Below are positions 36,844 through 45,898 of a stretch of DNA of 64,000 bases, one piece after another. The notes below the pieces were generated by a model. That model did no database searches and was not told where the DNA came from. It saw only the letters and a program-made list of their open reading frames with translations. Numbering within the stretch: the first letter of the stretch is position 1; each line of letters starts with the position of its first letter. The stretch lies in the NCBI GenBank assembly GCA_036251705.1, contig CP133959.1, positions 1,985,195 to 2,049,194 on the forward strand, read 5' to 3'. The stretch is from Orbaceae bacterium lpD01 (lineage in GTDB: Bacteria > Pseudomonadota > Gammaproteobacteria > Enterobacterales > Orbaceae). Both the position numbers and the translations under genes were made by a program.

Positions 36844-37479
36844 CTACTTTAACCAATCTTGTTTTATCGATTGATGATGTAGCTCAAGCCAAAGTAAGGC
36901 TATCACCGAAGCAGCATTATTAATCTCTCCACATTCAACCCATTGATAGGCCTGTTCACGACTAACAACATGCACTTTAATATCTTCATTCTCTTCTGCT
37001 AAACCATGGATACCTTTTGCCGTGCTAGAATCCACTTCACCCAGAAAAATATGAAGTTTCTCAGTTAGTCCACCAGGACTGGCCATATAACTCAGAATCG
37101 GTTTACAACGGCCAATAGTTATACCCGCCTCTTCCATCGCTTCCCGACGCACCACCTCTTCAAGTGACTCCCCAGGTTTATCAACCATACCTGCCACTAA
37201 CTCTAATACCCACGGCGTGTCTTGAACCTCAATAGCCGCGATTCTAATCTGCTCAATTAAAATCACATTGTCACGTTTAGGATCATAAGCCAATAGTATC
37301 ACAGCTGGCGTTCTTTCGAGAATCTCTCGAGTAATCTCTTCACTCATCAAACCATCAAATTTTCGATAGCGAAAACGATATTCCATCAATGATAAAAAAC
37401 CTTTATAAAGTGATCGTTTAGTCAAATCTTTCACATCATTTTTACTATAAATGATAGGAGTATCCAGCTTTTCTTTCAT
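36844..37479 (-). CDS. nudF: ADP-ribose pyrophosphatase NudF
   Basis: A 211-residue Nudix hydrolase that splits ADP-ribose to AMP and ribose 5-phosphate. The Nudix box is complete (GESLEEVVRREAMEEAGI: G-x5-E-x7-REU-x-EE-x-GU), and the preceding VLELVAGMVDKPGE is typical of this subfamily. It diverges from tolC, as in E. coli. Confidence 0.95.
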   Translation of the reverse strand: MKEKLDTPIIYSKNDVKDLTKRSLYKGFLSLMEYRFRYRKFDGLMSEEITREILERTPAVILLAYDPKRDNVILIEQIRIAAIEVQDTPWVLELVAGMVDKPGESLEEVVRREAMEEAGITIGRCKPILSYMASPGGLTEKLHIFLGEVDSSTAKGIHGLAEENEDIKVHVVSREQAYQWVECGEINNAASVIALLWLELHHQSIKQDWLK

Positions 37480-37621
37480 ACACGTATCCCAAAAAAAGTA
37501 TAAAAATTGAATAAAAAATGCTTATAAATACAAACCGAACTTTATATATACAAATATTCTGATAGAATCACGTAAACAGCAATTTAATTGTAGCAGTTTG
37601 ATAATACCAAAGGGAAGATCC

Positions 37622-38980
37622 ATGAAAAAAGTATTGCCAATTATAATCGGATTATGTCTGAGTCAATACGCTTCAGCAGAAGATTTGATTCAAGTTTATG
37701 AGCAAGCAAAATCGAACAATCCAACGCTATTTAGTGCCGCGGCACAAAGAGACAAAGCTTATGCCGCGATTTCTGGTGACAGAGCCGCTTTATTACCACA
37801 AATTGGTTTAACCGGTTCATACGGCGTCACCCACGGCGCAAGAGCAAGTGACAATCAGAACAACAAAAATAAATCACTCGGTCTTTCATTATCTCAAAGT
37901 CTTTTTAATTTCGCAGCTTGGAAACAGCTTGATATCACTGAAAAACAAGCTGCACTACAAGATATCTCTTATGAAAACCAAGAACAACAATTAATACTGA
38001 ATACGGCTACCGCTTACTTTGAGGTTCTGCGCGCAATCGATGCGCTCGAAGTGCTACAAGCACAAAAGAACTCTTTATATCGTCAGTTAGAGCAAACCAG
38101 ACAAAAACATCGTGTTGGACTCGTCGCCATTACTGATGTACAAAACGTTCAGGCTAACTATGACCAAACGATTGCACAATTAGTTTCGGCGCATAATACC
38201 TTAAACAATAACATTGAAAATCTTCGTTTAGTGACAGGTCGTTTTTATCCGAGTTTAGCCAGCGTGAATCCAAAAACGTTTAAAACTGCCCTACCAGAAA
38301 ATATTAATGGTCTCCTTGAACTGGCTCAATCAAATAATTTATCATTATTAACCGCTAAGTTAGGTCAAGAACTGGCTAAAGAACAAATTAGACTCGCTGA
38401 ATCAGGCCATCTACCAACATTAACCTTACAAGCGACGTCGAATTTAGGTCGTACTGATTATTATGGTGATCAACTTTCAGCGCAATATCAAAACAATAAT
38501 AATCAAATTAATGGCTCTAACGCCGTGTCATTAAATCTACAAATGCCTATTTTCTCAGGTGGTGCAACCCATTCAAAAGTGAAACAGGCACAATACAATT
38601 ATGTAGATTATAGCGAACAACTTGAGAATGCTAACCGAACAGTTGTTAACCAAGTGCGTTCAGCGCATAACAATATTTCAGCATCCATTAGTTCGATTAA
38701 AGCCTATCAACAAACCGTTATTTCCGCACAGAGCTCTCTCGATGCGACAGAGTCTGGTTATAAAGTGGGAACACGGACCATTGTTGATGTTTTATCGGCA
38801 ACTTCAACGCTTTATAATGCAAAACAGCAGTTATCAAATGCGAAGTATACTTATTTAACCAGTTTATTAAATATGAAATATTCGACAGGTACATTAAGTA
38901 TCAGTGATTTGGTCTATTTAAATAATATGCTCGGCATGAATGTTGATACGATTATTCCGATGAGCGAGATGAGTGAATAA
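37622..38980 (+). CDS. tolC: Outer-membrane efflux channel TolC
   Basis: A 452-residue trimeric channel-tunnel for multidrug pumps and type I secretion. The ATG at 37622 starts a standard signal peptide (MKKVLPIIIGLCLSQYASA, then EDL), so I reject the frame's earlier ATG at 37598. Two internally repeated OEP halves are evident (EQAKSNNPTLFSAAAQRDKA; VGLVAITDVQNVQANYD; VGTRTIVDVLSATSTLY). The mature C-terminus is shorter than E. coli TolC (493) but otherwise normal. Confidence 0.96.
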   Translation: MKKVLPIIIGLCLSQYASAEDLIQVYEQAKSNNPTLFSAAAQRDKAYAAISGDRAALLPQIGLTGSYGVTHGARASDNQNNKNKSLGLSLSQSLFNFAAWKQLDITEKQAALQDISYENQEQQLILNTATAYFEVLRAIDALEVLQAQKNSLYRQLEQTRQKHRVGLVAITDVQNVQANYDQTIAQLVSAHNTLNNNIENLRLVTGRFYPSLASVNPKTFKTALPENINGLLELAQSNNLSLLTAKLGQELAKEQIRLAESGHLPTLTLQATSNLGRTDYYGDQLSAQYQNNNNQINGSNAVSLNLQMPIFSGGATHSKVKQAQYNYVDYSEQLENANRTVVNQVRSAHNNISASISSIKAYQQTVISAQSSLDATESGYKVGTRTIVDVLSATSTLYNAKQQLSNAKYTYLTSLLNMKYSTGTLSISDLVYLNNMLGMNVDTIIPMSEMSE

Positions 38981-39006
38981 TACTCGTTATGCTTTTATGT
39001 AAAAAA

Positions 39007-39031
39007 GCCATCTAATAAGATGGCTTCTTTT
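39007..39031 (+). terminator. Terminator after tolC
   Basis: GCCATCT-AATA-AGATGGC is followed by TTCTTTTATCTTT. It lies 26 bases past the tolC stop and between convergent genes. Confidence 0.85.
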
Positions 39032-39051
39032 ATCTTTAGCAGAAGATAATT

Positions 39052-39543
39052 TTATTGGACAATGGCGTCTAACTGCTTGCTGTTTGCCGACCAAACGCGA
39101 TATTTTACTTGCAAATCACTTGGTGCATAGACCACAATCGGTAATTTACTGTTATAATCGATAAGCATATTAGGCGCAGTCATGGTCACAAATTTTGTAA
39201 CTCCAGTGTTTTCAGGACAAGCCATCAATGTTGAAATCGCATTGCCTGTCGTTTCAACCGTATAATAACTATACCCCCAGCCCGCTAATGTCTTTTGTTG
39301 AATATTACCGACTAATGTCTGCGTATTACAATCAACCACCATATCCTTGCCAATCATTAACTCGACTTTGCTCGCTTGCTCGTCGGTTAACTGCGGTAAA
39401 TAGATGACTGAACGCAAATAACCAGCCGGTTTATCAGGATAAGGGGCAAACTCATTGACATTAGGAATAGAATTCTTAGCCGCCATATTACTACAGGCAG
39501 TCAGGACTAAACATGATGCTAAAACAGTGAAAATCTGTTTCAT
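39052..39543 (-). CDS. eco: Ecotin-family serine protease inhibitor with a lipoprotein signal
   Basis: A 163-residue ecotin that would inhibit trypsin-like and elastase-like proteases. The core is unmistakable: FAPYPDKPAGYLRSVIYLP, VELMIGKDMVVDCN, KTLAGWGYSYY, MACPENT, YNSKLPIVVYAP and VKYRVW. The disulfide cysteines (72 and 109) are kept, and the reactive-loop pair is Leu106-Met107 where E. coli has Met-Met. Unlike the soluble E. coli protein, it has a lipobox L-T-A-C (Cys17) with Ser at +2, so an outer-membrane lipoprotein is predicted. The ATG at 39543 has GAGGAG 8 bases upstream; an earlier ATG at 39582 would spoil the signal. Confidence 0.93.
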   Translation of the reverse strand: MKQIFTVLASCLVLTACSNMAAKNSIPNVNEFAPYPDKPAGYLRSVIYLPQLTDEQASKVELMIGKDMVVDCNTQTLVGNIQQKTLAGWGYSYYTVETTGNAISTLMACPENTGVTKFVTMTAPNMLIDYNSKLPIVVYAPSDLQVKYRVWSANSKQLDAIVQ

Positions 39544-39765
39544 AGGAACTTCTCCTCTCAAAAAATAATCTATACATGACATGATCTAATTAATATTTCA
39601 TACATTAAATCGATCGCCGTATAGCGAATTGGACTCCTATGCTTAATTTATCATCGTCAATAATGAACTTAATATCAGATAAAAATTAACCAAAATGAGC
39701 CTGCTATAAATTTTATCTATGATATAATTTGCACTTATTATACTCGAATTTTTTCAGATAAACTT

Positions 39766-40827
39766 ATGCCTCAAGAAAAAAATACTTACGATTTACTCAA
39801 ACTGATTATCAACATTCTGGTTATCGGCATCTTAATTATTGTGACCTTTAATGTCGTAGAACCTTTCCTATTTGGTTTCTTTTGGGCTGTGATGGTCGTC
39901 ATCGCAACCTGGCCATTGATGATTAAGATCCAGCATAAATTCGCGTTAAACCGATTTACTGTGGTTTGTTTAATGACATTATTATTATCGTTAGTTTTTG
40001 TGATCCCGTTTAGTATTATTGTTTACAGCATCACCAAAAATAGTACTTATCTCATCGACTGGGCTAAAAATATCTCCCACAACCAAATTCCAGAATTAAA
40101 CTGGCTCAGTAGCATGCCGGTAATTGGTAATGAATTACATCAAAAATGGCTTGTTCTGATTAATAATGATGGTTCTGAAATTATTAAAAATATACAACCT
40201 TATATCGGAACAATCATCAGCTGGATCATAAAACAAGTGGCCAATTTAAGTGTGCTCGTTTTTCACTGTGGCGTCATGATTGTATTTAGTGCCCTGCTGT
40301 TTTATCAAGGTGAAAATGTGGCTAAATATATCTTATTGCTTGCAGCTAGAGTATCCTCAAACCATGGTGTGTATGCTGTAACATTAGCCGGTCAGGCAAT
40401 TCGCGCCGTTGCTTTAGGCGTGGTTGTAACGGCGCTAGCACAAGCACTGCTTGGCGGTTTGAGCTTAGCGATTACCAATATTCCTTATCCAGGTATTTTG
40501 ACGCTGATTATTTTTATCTTTTGTGTCGCCCAACTCGGGCCGCTATTAATTCTGGTGCCATCGATTATTTGGTTATTTTATAACGATAATATTATTTCCG
40601 GTATTGTCTTAATTATTGTCGCTATCTTATTAACCACTATCGATAGTGTGATGCGGGCAGCCTTGATTAAACGCGGTGCTGACTTACCTTTTTTACTGAT
40701 TTTATGTGGTGTTATCGGTGGTATTATTGGTTTTGGCGTGATGGGATTGTTTGTCGGCCCTGTTGTGCTTGCGCTTTCCTATAAGCTTATTAATGCCTGG
40801 ATTGCTGAACAAAATAGCGATAACTAA
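39766..40827 (+). CDS. ydiK: AI-2E family transporter, YdiK-like
   Basis: A 353-residue membrane protein of the AI-2E/UPF0118 permease family with about eight hydrophobic helices. VVEPFLFGFFWAVMVVIATWP and the C-terminal LPFLLILCGVIGGIIGFGVMGLFVGPVVLA are typical, and the N-terminal part resembles E. coli YdiK (370). Its substrate is not established. Single gene with a long hairpin after it. Confidence 0.88.
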   Translation: MPQEKNTYDLLKLIINILVIGILIIVTFNVVEPFLFGFFWAVMVVIATWPLMIKIQHKFALNRFTVVCLMTLLLSLVFVIPFSIIVYSITKNSTYLIDWAKNISHNQIPELNWLSSMPVIGNELHQKWLVLINNDGSEIIKNIQPYIGTIISWIIKQVANLSVLVFHCGVMIVFSALLFYQGENVAKYILLLAARVSSNHGVYAVTLAGQAIRAVALGVVVTALAQALLGGLSLAITNIPYPGILTLIIFIFCVAQLGPLLILVPSIIWLFYNDNIISGIVLIIVAILLTTIDSVMRAALIKRGADLPFLLILCGVIGGIIGFGVMGLFVGPVVLALSYKLINAWIAEQNSDN

Positions 40828-40831
40828 TATT

Positions 40832-40868
40832 ACTTAAGATTGGGCTAAAAAATGACCCAATCTTAAGT
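40832..40868. terminator. Long perfect hairpin between ydiK and the GNAT gene
   Basis: ACTTAAGATTGGG pairs perfectly over 13 bp with CCCAATCTTAAGT around an 11-base loop. It starts 5 bases past the ydiK stop, with no T-run afterwards. It lies between convergent genes and probably acts on both. Confidence 0.6.
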
Positions 40869-40922
40869 GCTTTGCTAACTTGAGCGCCATCTTATACCCA
40901 GAAAGCGCATCGGACTGGTTAT

Positions 40923-41366
40923 TTAGGCTAAATTGGGATAAACCATATAAATATGTTCAACTCCCTCTTCTAAATAAATCTCACCTTGTGTAACAAAGCC
41001 AAGTTTTAAATAAAAATTTTTCGCGTGCAGCTGCGCCGATAAAGCAAACTCTTTAACATGATTCTTTTTAGCATAATCAATCAAATAATTCATGATATCG
41101 TTACCAAGACCTAAAGAGCGATAAGCTTTGAGTACTGCAACCCGCCCGACTTTAACCCGATCACTCTCTTTAAAAATAAGTCGGGCAACACAGATCGGTT
41201 GATTGTCGATATAGCCGACAACATGCAGTGCTGTATTATCATACTCATCAATTTCTAATTCTGGTTCAAAACCTTGTTCTTCAATAAAAACAGCATAGCG
41301 GACAGCAAGCGCATCATCAATAATCGGTGAAACGCGCCCAATAGTATGTTTAATTTCCATGTTCAT
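40923..41366 (-). CDS. GNAT family N-acetyltransferase
   Basis: A 147-residue GNAT domain protein. The acetyl-CoA pyrophosphate loop lies in VAVLKAYRSLGLGNDIMNYLI (R-x-x-G-L-G), and the C-terminal FALSAQLHAKNFYLKLGFV and EEGVEHIYM blocks match the YjcF/ElaA-type subfamily. The acceptor is unknown. It may start at the second ATG (41360). The 305-base gap to pssA holds only a possible -10 (TATGCT near 41612). Confidence 0.85.
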   Translation of the reverse strand: MNMEIKHTIGRVSPIIDDALAVRYAVFIEEQGFEPELEIDEYDNTALHVVGYIDNQPICVARLIFKESDRVKVGRVAVLKAYRSLGLGNDIMNYLIDYAKKNHVKEFALSAQLHAKNFYLKLGFVTQGEIYLEEGVEHIYMVYPNLA

Positions 41367-41671
41367 TCATCTATTTTTATTTAAAATAATGTAAATTTAT
41401 TTTAGTTTATCTGAAGGCTAATTTGAATGTTTTTTTATCTGTCGAGAAGCGGAGAGTTTGTATTGTTCACGTATCTAATATGCTTTATTTGATTATTTTA
41501 ATCCCCCTAAAGATAGCTTATTGATAAAATATCGTTTTTTTTCCATCAAAAATAGCGAAATAATGAGTTTAAATAGGAAATATTCGCTCAGATTACCGCT
41601 CTATGAAAAAATATGCTATGCTATTCAATTAACCACTAAGATATTTAATTTAACGATCATAATTGATTATT

Positions 41672-43027
41672 ATGCGTATACCTTTTTTAAAATACGATCA
41701 TCAAAAACAGTTGGATGAATTACCTAAAATAGTCCAAGATCCGAATCATTACCAAATTTTATTTCAGCCGTCAGCCTATCGCACCACCATGCTGGACATG
41801 ATAAAACAGGCTAAATCACGTATTTATCTGGTTGCACTCTATCTGGAGCGCGATGAAGCGGGTCAAGAGATATTAGAGGCACTCTATCAGGCCAAACAAC
41901 ATAATCCAGCCTTGGATATCAAAATTTTTGTTGACTGGCATCGAGCACAACGAGGCCGTATTGGTGAAAACAAAGAAAAAAGCAATGCTAATTTTTACTG
42001 CGAAATGAAATGTAGGTACCCTGGCATTGAAATTGTCGTATATGGTATTCCAATTAATCGTCGAGAGGTATTAGGTGTATTACATCTAAAAGGCTGTATT
42101 ATCGATGATACAGTGTTATATAGTGGCGCGAGCATCAATAATGTTTATCTGCATAAACAGGATAAATACCGATACGATCGCTACCATAAAATAGGTAATA
42201 AAGTGTTAGCTGATAGTATGATTAATTTTGTTAATCAACACTTATTAGCCGCAACGGCTATTCAGTGTCTGGATAATCCCGCACAGCCATCGCGTAAAGA
42301 AATTAAACCTGATATCAAACAACTTAGGCATCAACTTTCTCATCATAATTATCAATTTGAATCAACTGGGTCAAATGAGCAGCTTTCTGTCTCACCGATT
42401 ATTGGATTGGGTAAAAAGAATCTACTCAATCAGACTATTCATCATTTATTAAATAGTGTGCAACATAAAGTCACACTCTGTACACCTTACTTTAATCTGC
42501 CAACTATCTTAATTAAAGATATTATTCGTTTGATGAAAAAAGGCAAACAAGTTGAAATTATTGTCGGAGATAAGACCGCTAATGATTTCTATATTCCAGA
42601 AGACCAACCATTTAATATCATTGGCGGCTTGCCTTATCTTTACGAGATTAATTTACGTAAATTTATGACACGTTTACAACCTTATGTTGATAATGGTTTA
42701 TTAACAGTCAGACTGTGGAAAGACGAAGATAACAGCTATCACTTAAAAGGTATCTGGGTCGATGAAAAATGGGTCATGATTACGGGTAATAATCTCAATC
42801 CAAGAGCATGGCGTCTTGATTTAGAGAATGCCATTCTTATTCATGATCCCAAAGGTGAATTAACGACACAATTTTCACAAGAGCTTGAAACTATTCGTCA
42901 GCATACTTTTGAAGTTATCCACTATCAACAGATTCAAGCCAGCCAGTTCTATCCGAAACCCGTGCATAAGCTTATCAAACGCTTAAGTACGATTCGTATT
43001 GATAAAATTATCAAACGAATTCTATAA
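41672..43027 (+). CDS. pssA: Phosphatidylserine synthase PssA
   Basis: A 451-residue CDP-diacylglycerol-serine O-phosphatidyltransferase of the phospholipase-D superfamily, the first step to phosphatidylethanolamine. IYLVALYLERDEAG, KIFVDWHRAQRGRIG, then HKD motifs HLKGCIIDDT and HLKGIWVDEK followed by GNNLNPRAWRLDLEN, are as in E. coli PssA (451). I take the ATG at 41672; an in-frame TTG lies three codons earlier. Confidence 0.96.
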   Translation: MRIPFLKYDHQKQLDELPKIVQDPNHYQILFQPSAYRTTMLDMIKQAKSRIYLVALYLERDEAGQEILEALYQAKQHNPALDIKIFVDWHRAQRGRIGENKEKSNANFYCEMKCRYPGIEIVVYGIPINRREVLGVLHLKGCIIDDTVLYSGASINNVYLHKQDKYRYDRYHKIGNKVLADSMINFVNQHLLAATAIQCLDNPAQPSRKEIKPDIKQLRHQLSHHNYQFESTGSNEQLSVSPIIGLGKKNLLNQTIHHLLNSVQHKVTLCTPYFNLPTILIKDIIRLMKKGKQVEIIVGDKTANDFYIPEDQPFNIIGGLPYLYEINLRKFMTRLQPYVDNGLLTVRLWKDEDNSYHLKGIWVDEKWVMITGNNLNPRAWRLDLENAILIHDPKGELTTQFSQELETIRQHTFEVIHYQQIQASQFYPKPVHKLIKRLSTIRIDKIIKRIL

Positions 43028-43040
43028 AATTGGCCTTACT

Positions 43041-43077
43041 ATAAAATCAATAAGATAATATATCTTATTGATTTTAT
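43041..43077. terminator. Perfect 17-bp hairpin between convergent pssA and gltA
   Basis: ATAAAATCAATAAGATA and TATCTTATTGATTTTAT pair completely around a 3-base loop. It is AT-rich with T-rich flanks on both strands, so it can serve as a bidirectional terminator. Confidence 0.65.
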
Positions 43078-43080
43078 GAC

Positions 43081-44436
43081 TCATCTATCTTCAATTCGGG
43101 TAAAAACAGCCAAATCACCGACATTTTGGTAAGCCGGACGAATAATCCGCTTATCATCAAAATTCAACTCTTCGATGCGATGCGCACACCAGCCCACTAT
43201 TCGCGACATAGCAAAGAGTGGCGTATAAACTTCGCGCGGCAAACCGATCATATCATAAACAAAACCAGAATAGAGATCGACATTGGCACAGATACGCTGT
43301 TTTACTTTATCAGCCTTACGAGACATAATCGCGTCAATCGTACAGGCTTCAATTAAGGTTATAAATTCAAACTCGGCTAAACGCTGTTTTTCTATCGCCA
43401 GTTCTCTTGCCATCTCTTTTAACAATACAGCACGAGGATCGGAGATAGTATAGACGGCATGACCAATACCATAAATCAGCCCACTTCGATCATAAGCTTG
43501 TTTATTGAGCATTTTCTGTAGATAATCATCAATTTCATCTCGACTTTGCCAATCTTGAATCACCGCTTTAAGATGATCAATCATTTCACAAACTTGTAAA
43601 TTTGCACCGCCATGTTTAGGTCCTTTTAATGAACCAATACCCGCCGCTATCGCCGAATAAGTATCAGTACCAGTTGAACTCGTTACCCTTACGGTAAACG
43701 TAGAGTTGTTGCCACCGCCATGTTCGGCATGAATAATGAGCGCTAAATCTAACACTAAAACATCTAGTGCAGTGTAATGCTGATGGCCTTTCATCATATA
43801 CAGGAAATTTTCGGCGATAGACACATTGGCATTGGGATGTCGGATATGCAGTGATTCACCTTTCGCGCTATGACGTAAAATGTTATAGGCATAGGCAATA
43901 ATCGCGGGAAACTTAGCAATCAAATCAAGAGATTGACGCATTAAATTATCACGATCTAGGCTATCTGGGCTTTCATCAAACGTGTACATCTCTAGCACAG
44001 TTCGCGCTAGAATATTCATAATATCTTGCCCTTCAAGTTCGATAATACTCATCTTCGTCTGTTTTTCTAAATCCATCGATTCATTTAATATTGACGAAAA
44101 TTGTGTCAGTTCTTCTTTATCAGGTAATACACCAGATAAGAGTAGATAGATGACCTCTTCAAACGCCGTCGCTTTCGATCTTTGCGCGCTATGTACCAGT
44201 TCCTCGATATCGATCCCCCGATATAATAATTTGCCCGCAATCGCTTGTAGCGCACCATCATGATCACGCTGATAACCGAGCACATCACCAATCTTGGTTA
44301 ATCCGACCAGTACACCAGTATGATCATTATTACGCAAGCCGCGTTTAACATTGAATTGCTCAAATAGCGCCGTTTCAATTTTCGCGGTTACTTTCACTGT
44401 TTCAGACAGCTTATAAATCATAAATTCATTTTTCAT
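43081..44436 (-). CDS. gltA: Citrate (Si)-synthase, long anaerobe-type
   Basis: A 451-residue citrate synthase making citrate from oxaloacetate and acetyl-CoA. The catalytic set is present: IIHAEHGGGNNSTF, YGIGHAVYTISDPRA, and the Asp in NVDLYSGFVYDMIGLP. The sequence around SSTGTDTYSAIAAGIGSLKGPKHGGAN is the form I associate with citrate synthases of Bacteroidetes and Firmicutes; enteric GltA (427) differs. GGAGCAAGGT precedes the ATG. Third gene of acn-icd-gltA, 138 bases after icd. Confidence 0.9.
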   Translation of the reverse strand: MKNEFMIYKLSETVKVTAKIETALFEQFNVKRGLRNNDHTGVLVGLTKIGDVLGYQRDHDGALQAIAGKLLYRGIDIEELVHSAQRSKATAFEEVIYLLLSGVLPDKEELTQFSSILNESMDLEKQTKMSIIELEGQDIMNILARTVLEMYTFDESPDSLDRDNLMRQSLDLIAKFPAIIAYAYNILRHSAKGESLHIRHPNANVSIAENFLYMMKGHQHYTALDVLVLDLALIIHAEHGGGNNSTFTVRVTSSTGTDTYSAIAAGIGSLKGPKHGGANLQVCEMIDHLKAVIQDWQSRDEIDDYLQKMLNKQAYDRSGLIYGIGHAVYTISDPRAVLLKEMARELAIEKQRLAEFEFITLIEACTIDAIMSRKADKVKQRICANVDLYSGFVYDMIGLPREVYTPLFAMSRIVGWCAHRIEELNFDDKRIIRPAYQNVGDLAVFTRIEDR

Positions 44437-44574
44437 ACCTTGCTCCTGTACTACATCAATATTATCCGATAATGAACATGAAGTGAGCGATATGCAAAAA
44501 GTCGATTCAAGCAGAGTGACTCAATAACGGTAGTCTTTAAATATCGTTCACTTTAATCATGGCAGGTTTAACTA

Positions 44575-45837
44575 TTACATCGCCTCAATTAATGCGTGGG
44601 TAAACGCCTGAGTTGATAAAGTCTGGCCATTGGGCATAAAGCGTGCTAAATCGATAGTGGCTTTCTGCTGCTGAAATAGTTTCTCCATCGCCGTGGTAAT
44701 TAATTGGCCAACCTTAGTCCAGCCCAAATAATCAAATAACATCACACCAGACAATAACAGTGATGAGGGATTGGCTTGATCTTTACCAGCAATGTCAGGT
44801 GCCGTACCATGGGTTGCTTCAAAAATTGCATGACCCGTTAAATAATTGATATTGGCGCCTGGCGCAATACCGATTCCCCCTACCATCGCGGCAAGCTGAT
44901 CAGAAATATAATCACCATTTAAATTTAAGGTTGCAATCACAGAATAATCGGCAGGTTTAAGTAAGGTATTTTGTAAAAAAGCATCAGCAATGACATCTTT
45001 AATGACCACTTTGCCGGCTTTTTGTGCCTCGAGTAAAGCATGATCTGCCTGCGCTTTATCCGTGTCTTTTCTTATCTGTTCATATTGCTGCATCGTAAAA
45101 GTCTTAGTAGCAAATTCCCTTTCGGCAAGGGCATAACCCCATAATTTAAATCCACCCTCGGTAAACTTCATAATATTACCTTTATGCACTAGCGTAACTG
45201 AAGGTAAACGGTGATTGATGGCAAACTTAATGGCAGCACGAATCAATCTTTCACTTCCCTCAATCGATACTGGCTTAATGGCTAAAGAGGAAGTTTCTGG
45301 AAAGCGAATTTTAGTCACGGCCATCTCTGTTGATAAAAACTGATACAGTTTTTTTACTTCCGGTGTTCCTTGCATCCATTCAATACCAGCATAAATATCT
45401 TCAGTATTCTCACGAAAAATCGTCATATTGACATTTTCAGGCTGTTTAATGGGTGTTTCAACGCCTCGGAACCATCTGACTGGACGTAAACAAACATAAA
45501 GATCAAGTGCTTGTCTTAACGCGACATTTAAGGAACGGATACCACCACCAACCGGCGTCATCAATGGCCCCTTTATTCCAACAAGATATGACTGAAATGC
45601 CTGCATAGTTTCCTCTGGCAGCCAGGAACCGGTTACATTAAAGGCTTTTTCACCGGCTAAAACCTCGTGCCAACTTACCTGGCGTTGACCTTTATAGGCT
45701 TTCTCAATCGCTTTATCAAAGATAGTCTGAGCCGCTTGCCAGATCTCTTTACCAACGCCATCACCTTCAATAAAAGGAATGATCGGATTATTTGGTACCT
45801 GTAATCGGCCATGACTAAACGTTATTTTTTCACCCAT
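44575..45837 (-). CDS. icd: NADP-type isocitrate dehydrogenase
   Basis: A 420-residue dimeric decarboxylating dehydrogenase yielding 2-oxoglutarate. The substrate loop [13 protein letters not shown] contains the Ser equivalent to E. coli Ser113, the residue phosphorylated by Ace[15 protein letters not shown] and the cofactor part [12 protein letters not shown] are intact. GGGAGAAAG precedes the ATG. Second gene of the acn-icd-gltA operon. Confidence 0.94.
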   Translation of the reverse strand: MGEKITFSHGRLQVPNNPIIPFIEGDGVGKEIWQAAQTIFDKAIEKAYKGQRQVSWHEVLAGEKAFNVTGSWLPEETMQAFQSYLVGIKGPLMTPVGGGIRSLNVALRQALDLYVCLRPVRWFRGVETPIKQPENVNMTIFRENTEDIYAGIEWMQGTPEVKKLYQFLSTEMAVTKIRFPETSSLAIKPVSIEGSERLIRAAIKFAINHRLPSVTLVHKGNIMKFTEGGFKLWGYALAEREFATKTFTMQQYEQIRKDTDKAQADHALLEAQKAGKVVIKDVIADAFLQNTLLKPADYSVIATLNLNGDYISDQLAAMVGGIGIAPGANINYLTGHAIFEATHGTAPDIAGKDQANPSSLLLSGVMLFDYLGWTKVGQLITTAMEKLFQQQKATIDLARFMPNGQTLSTQAFTHALIEAM

Positions 45838-45898
45838 GAGTCTTTCTCCCTTTCAAATTATCATCATACCATCGCTATTTTGTCTCAAATTAATCATC

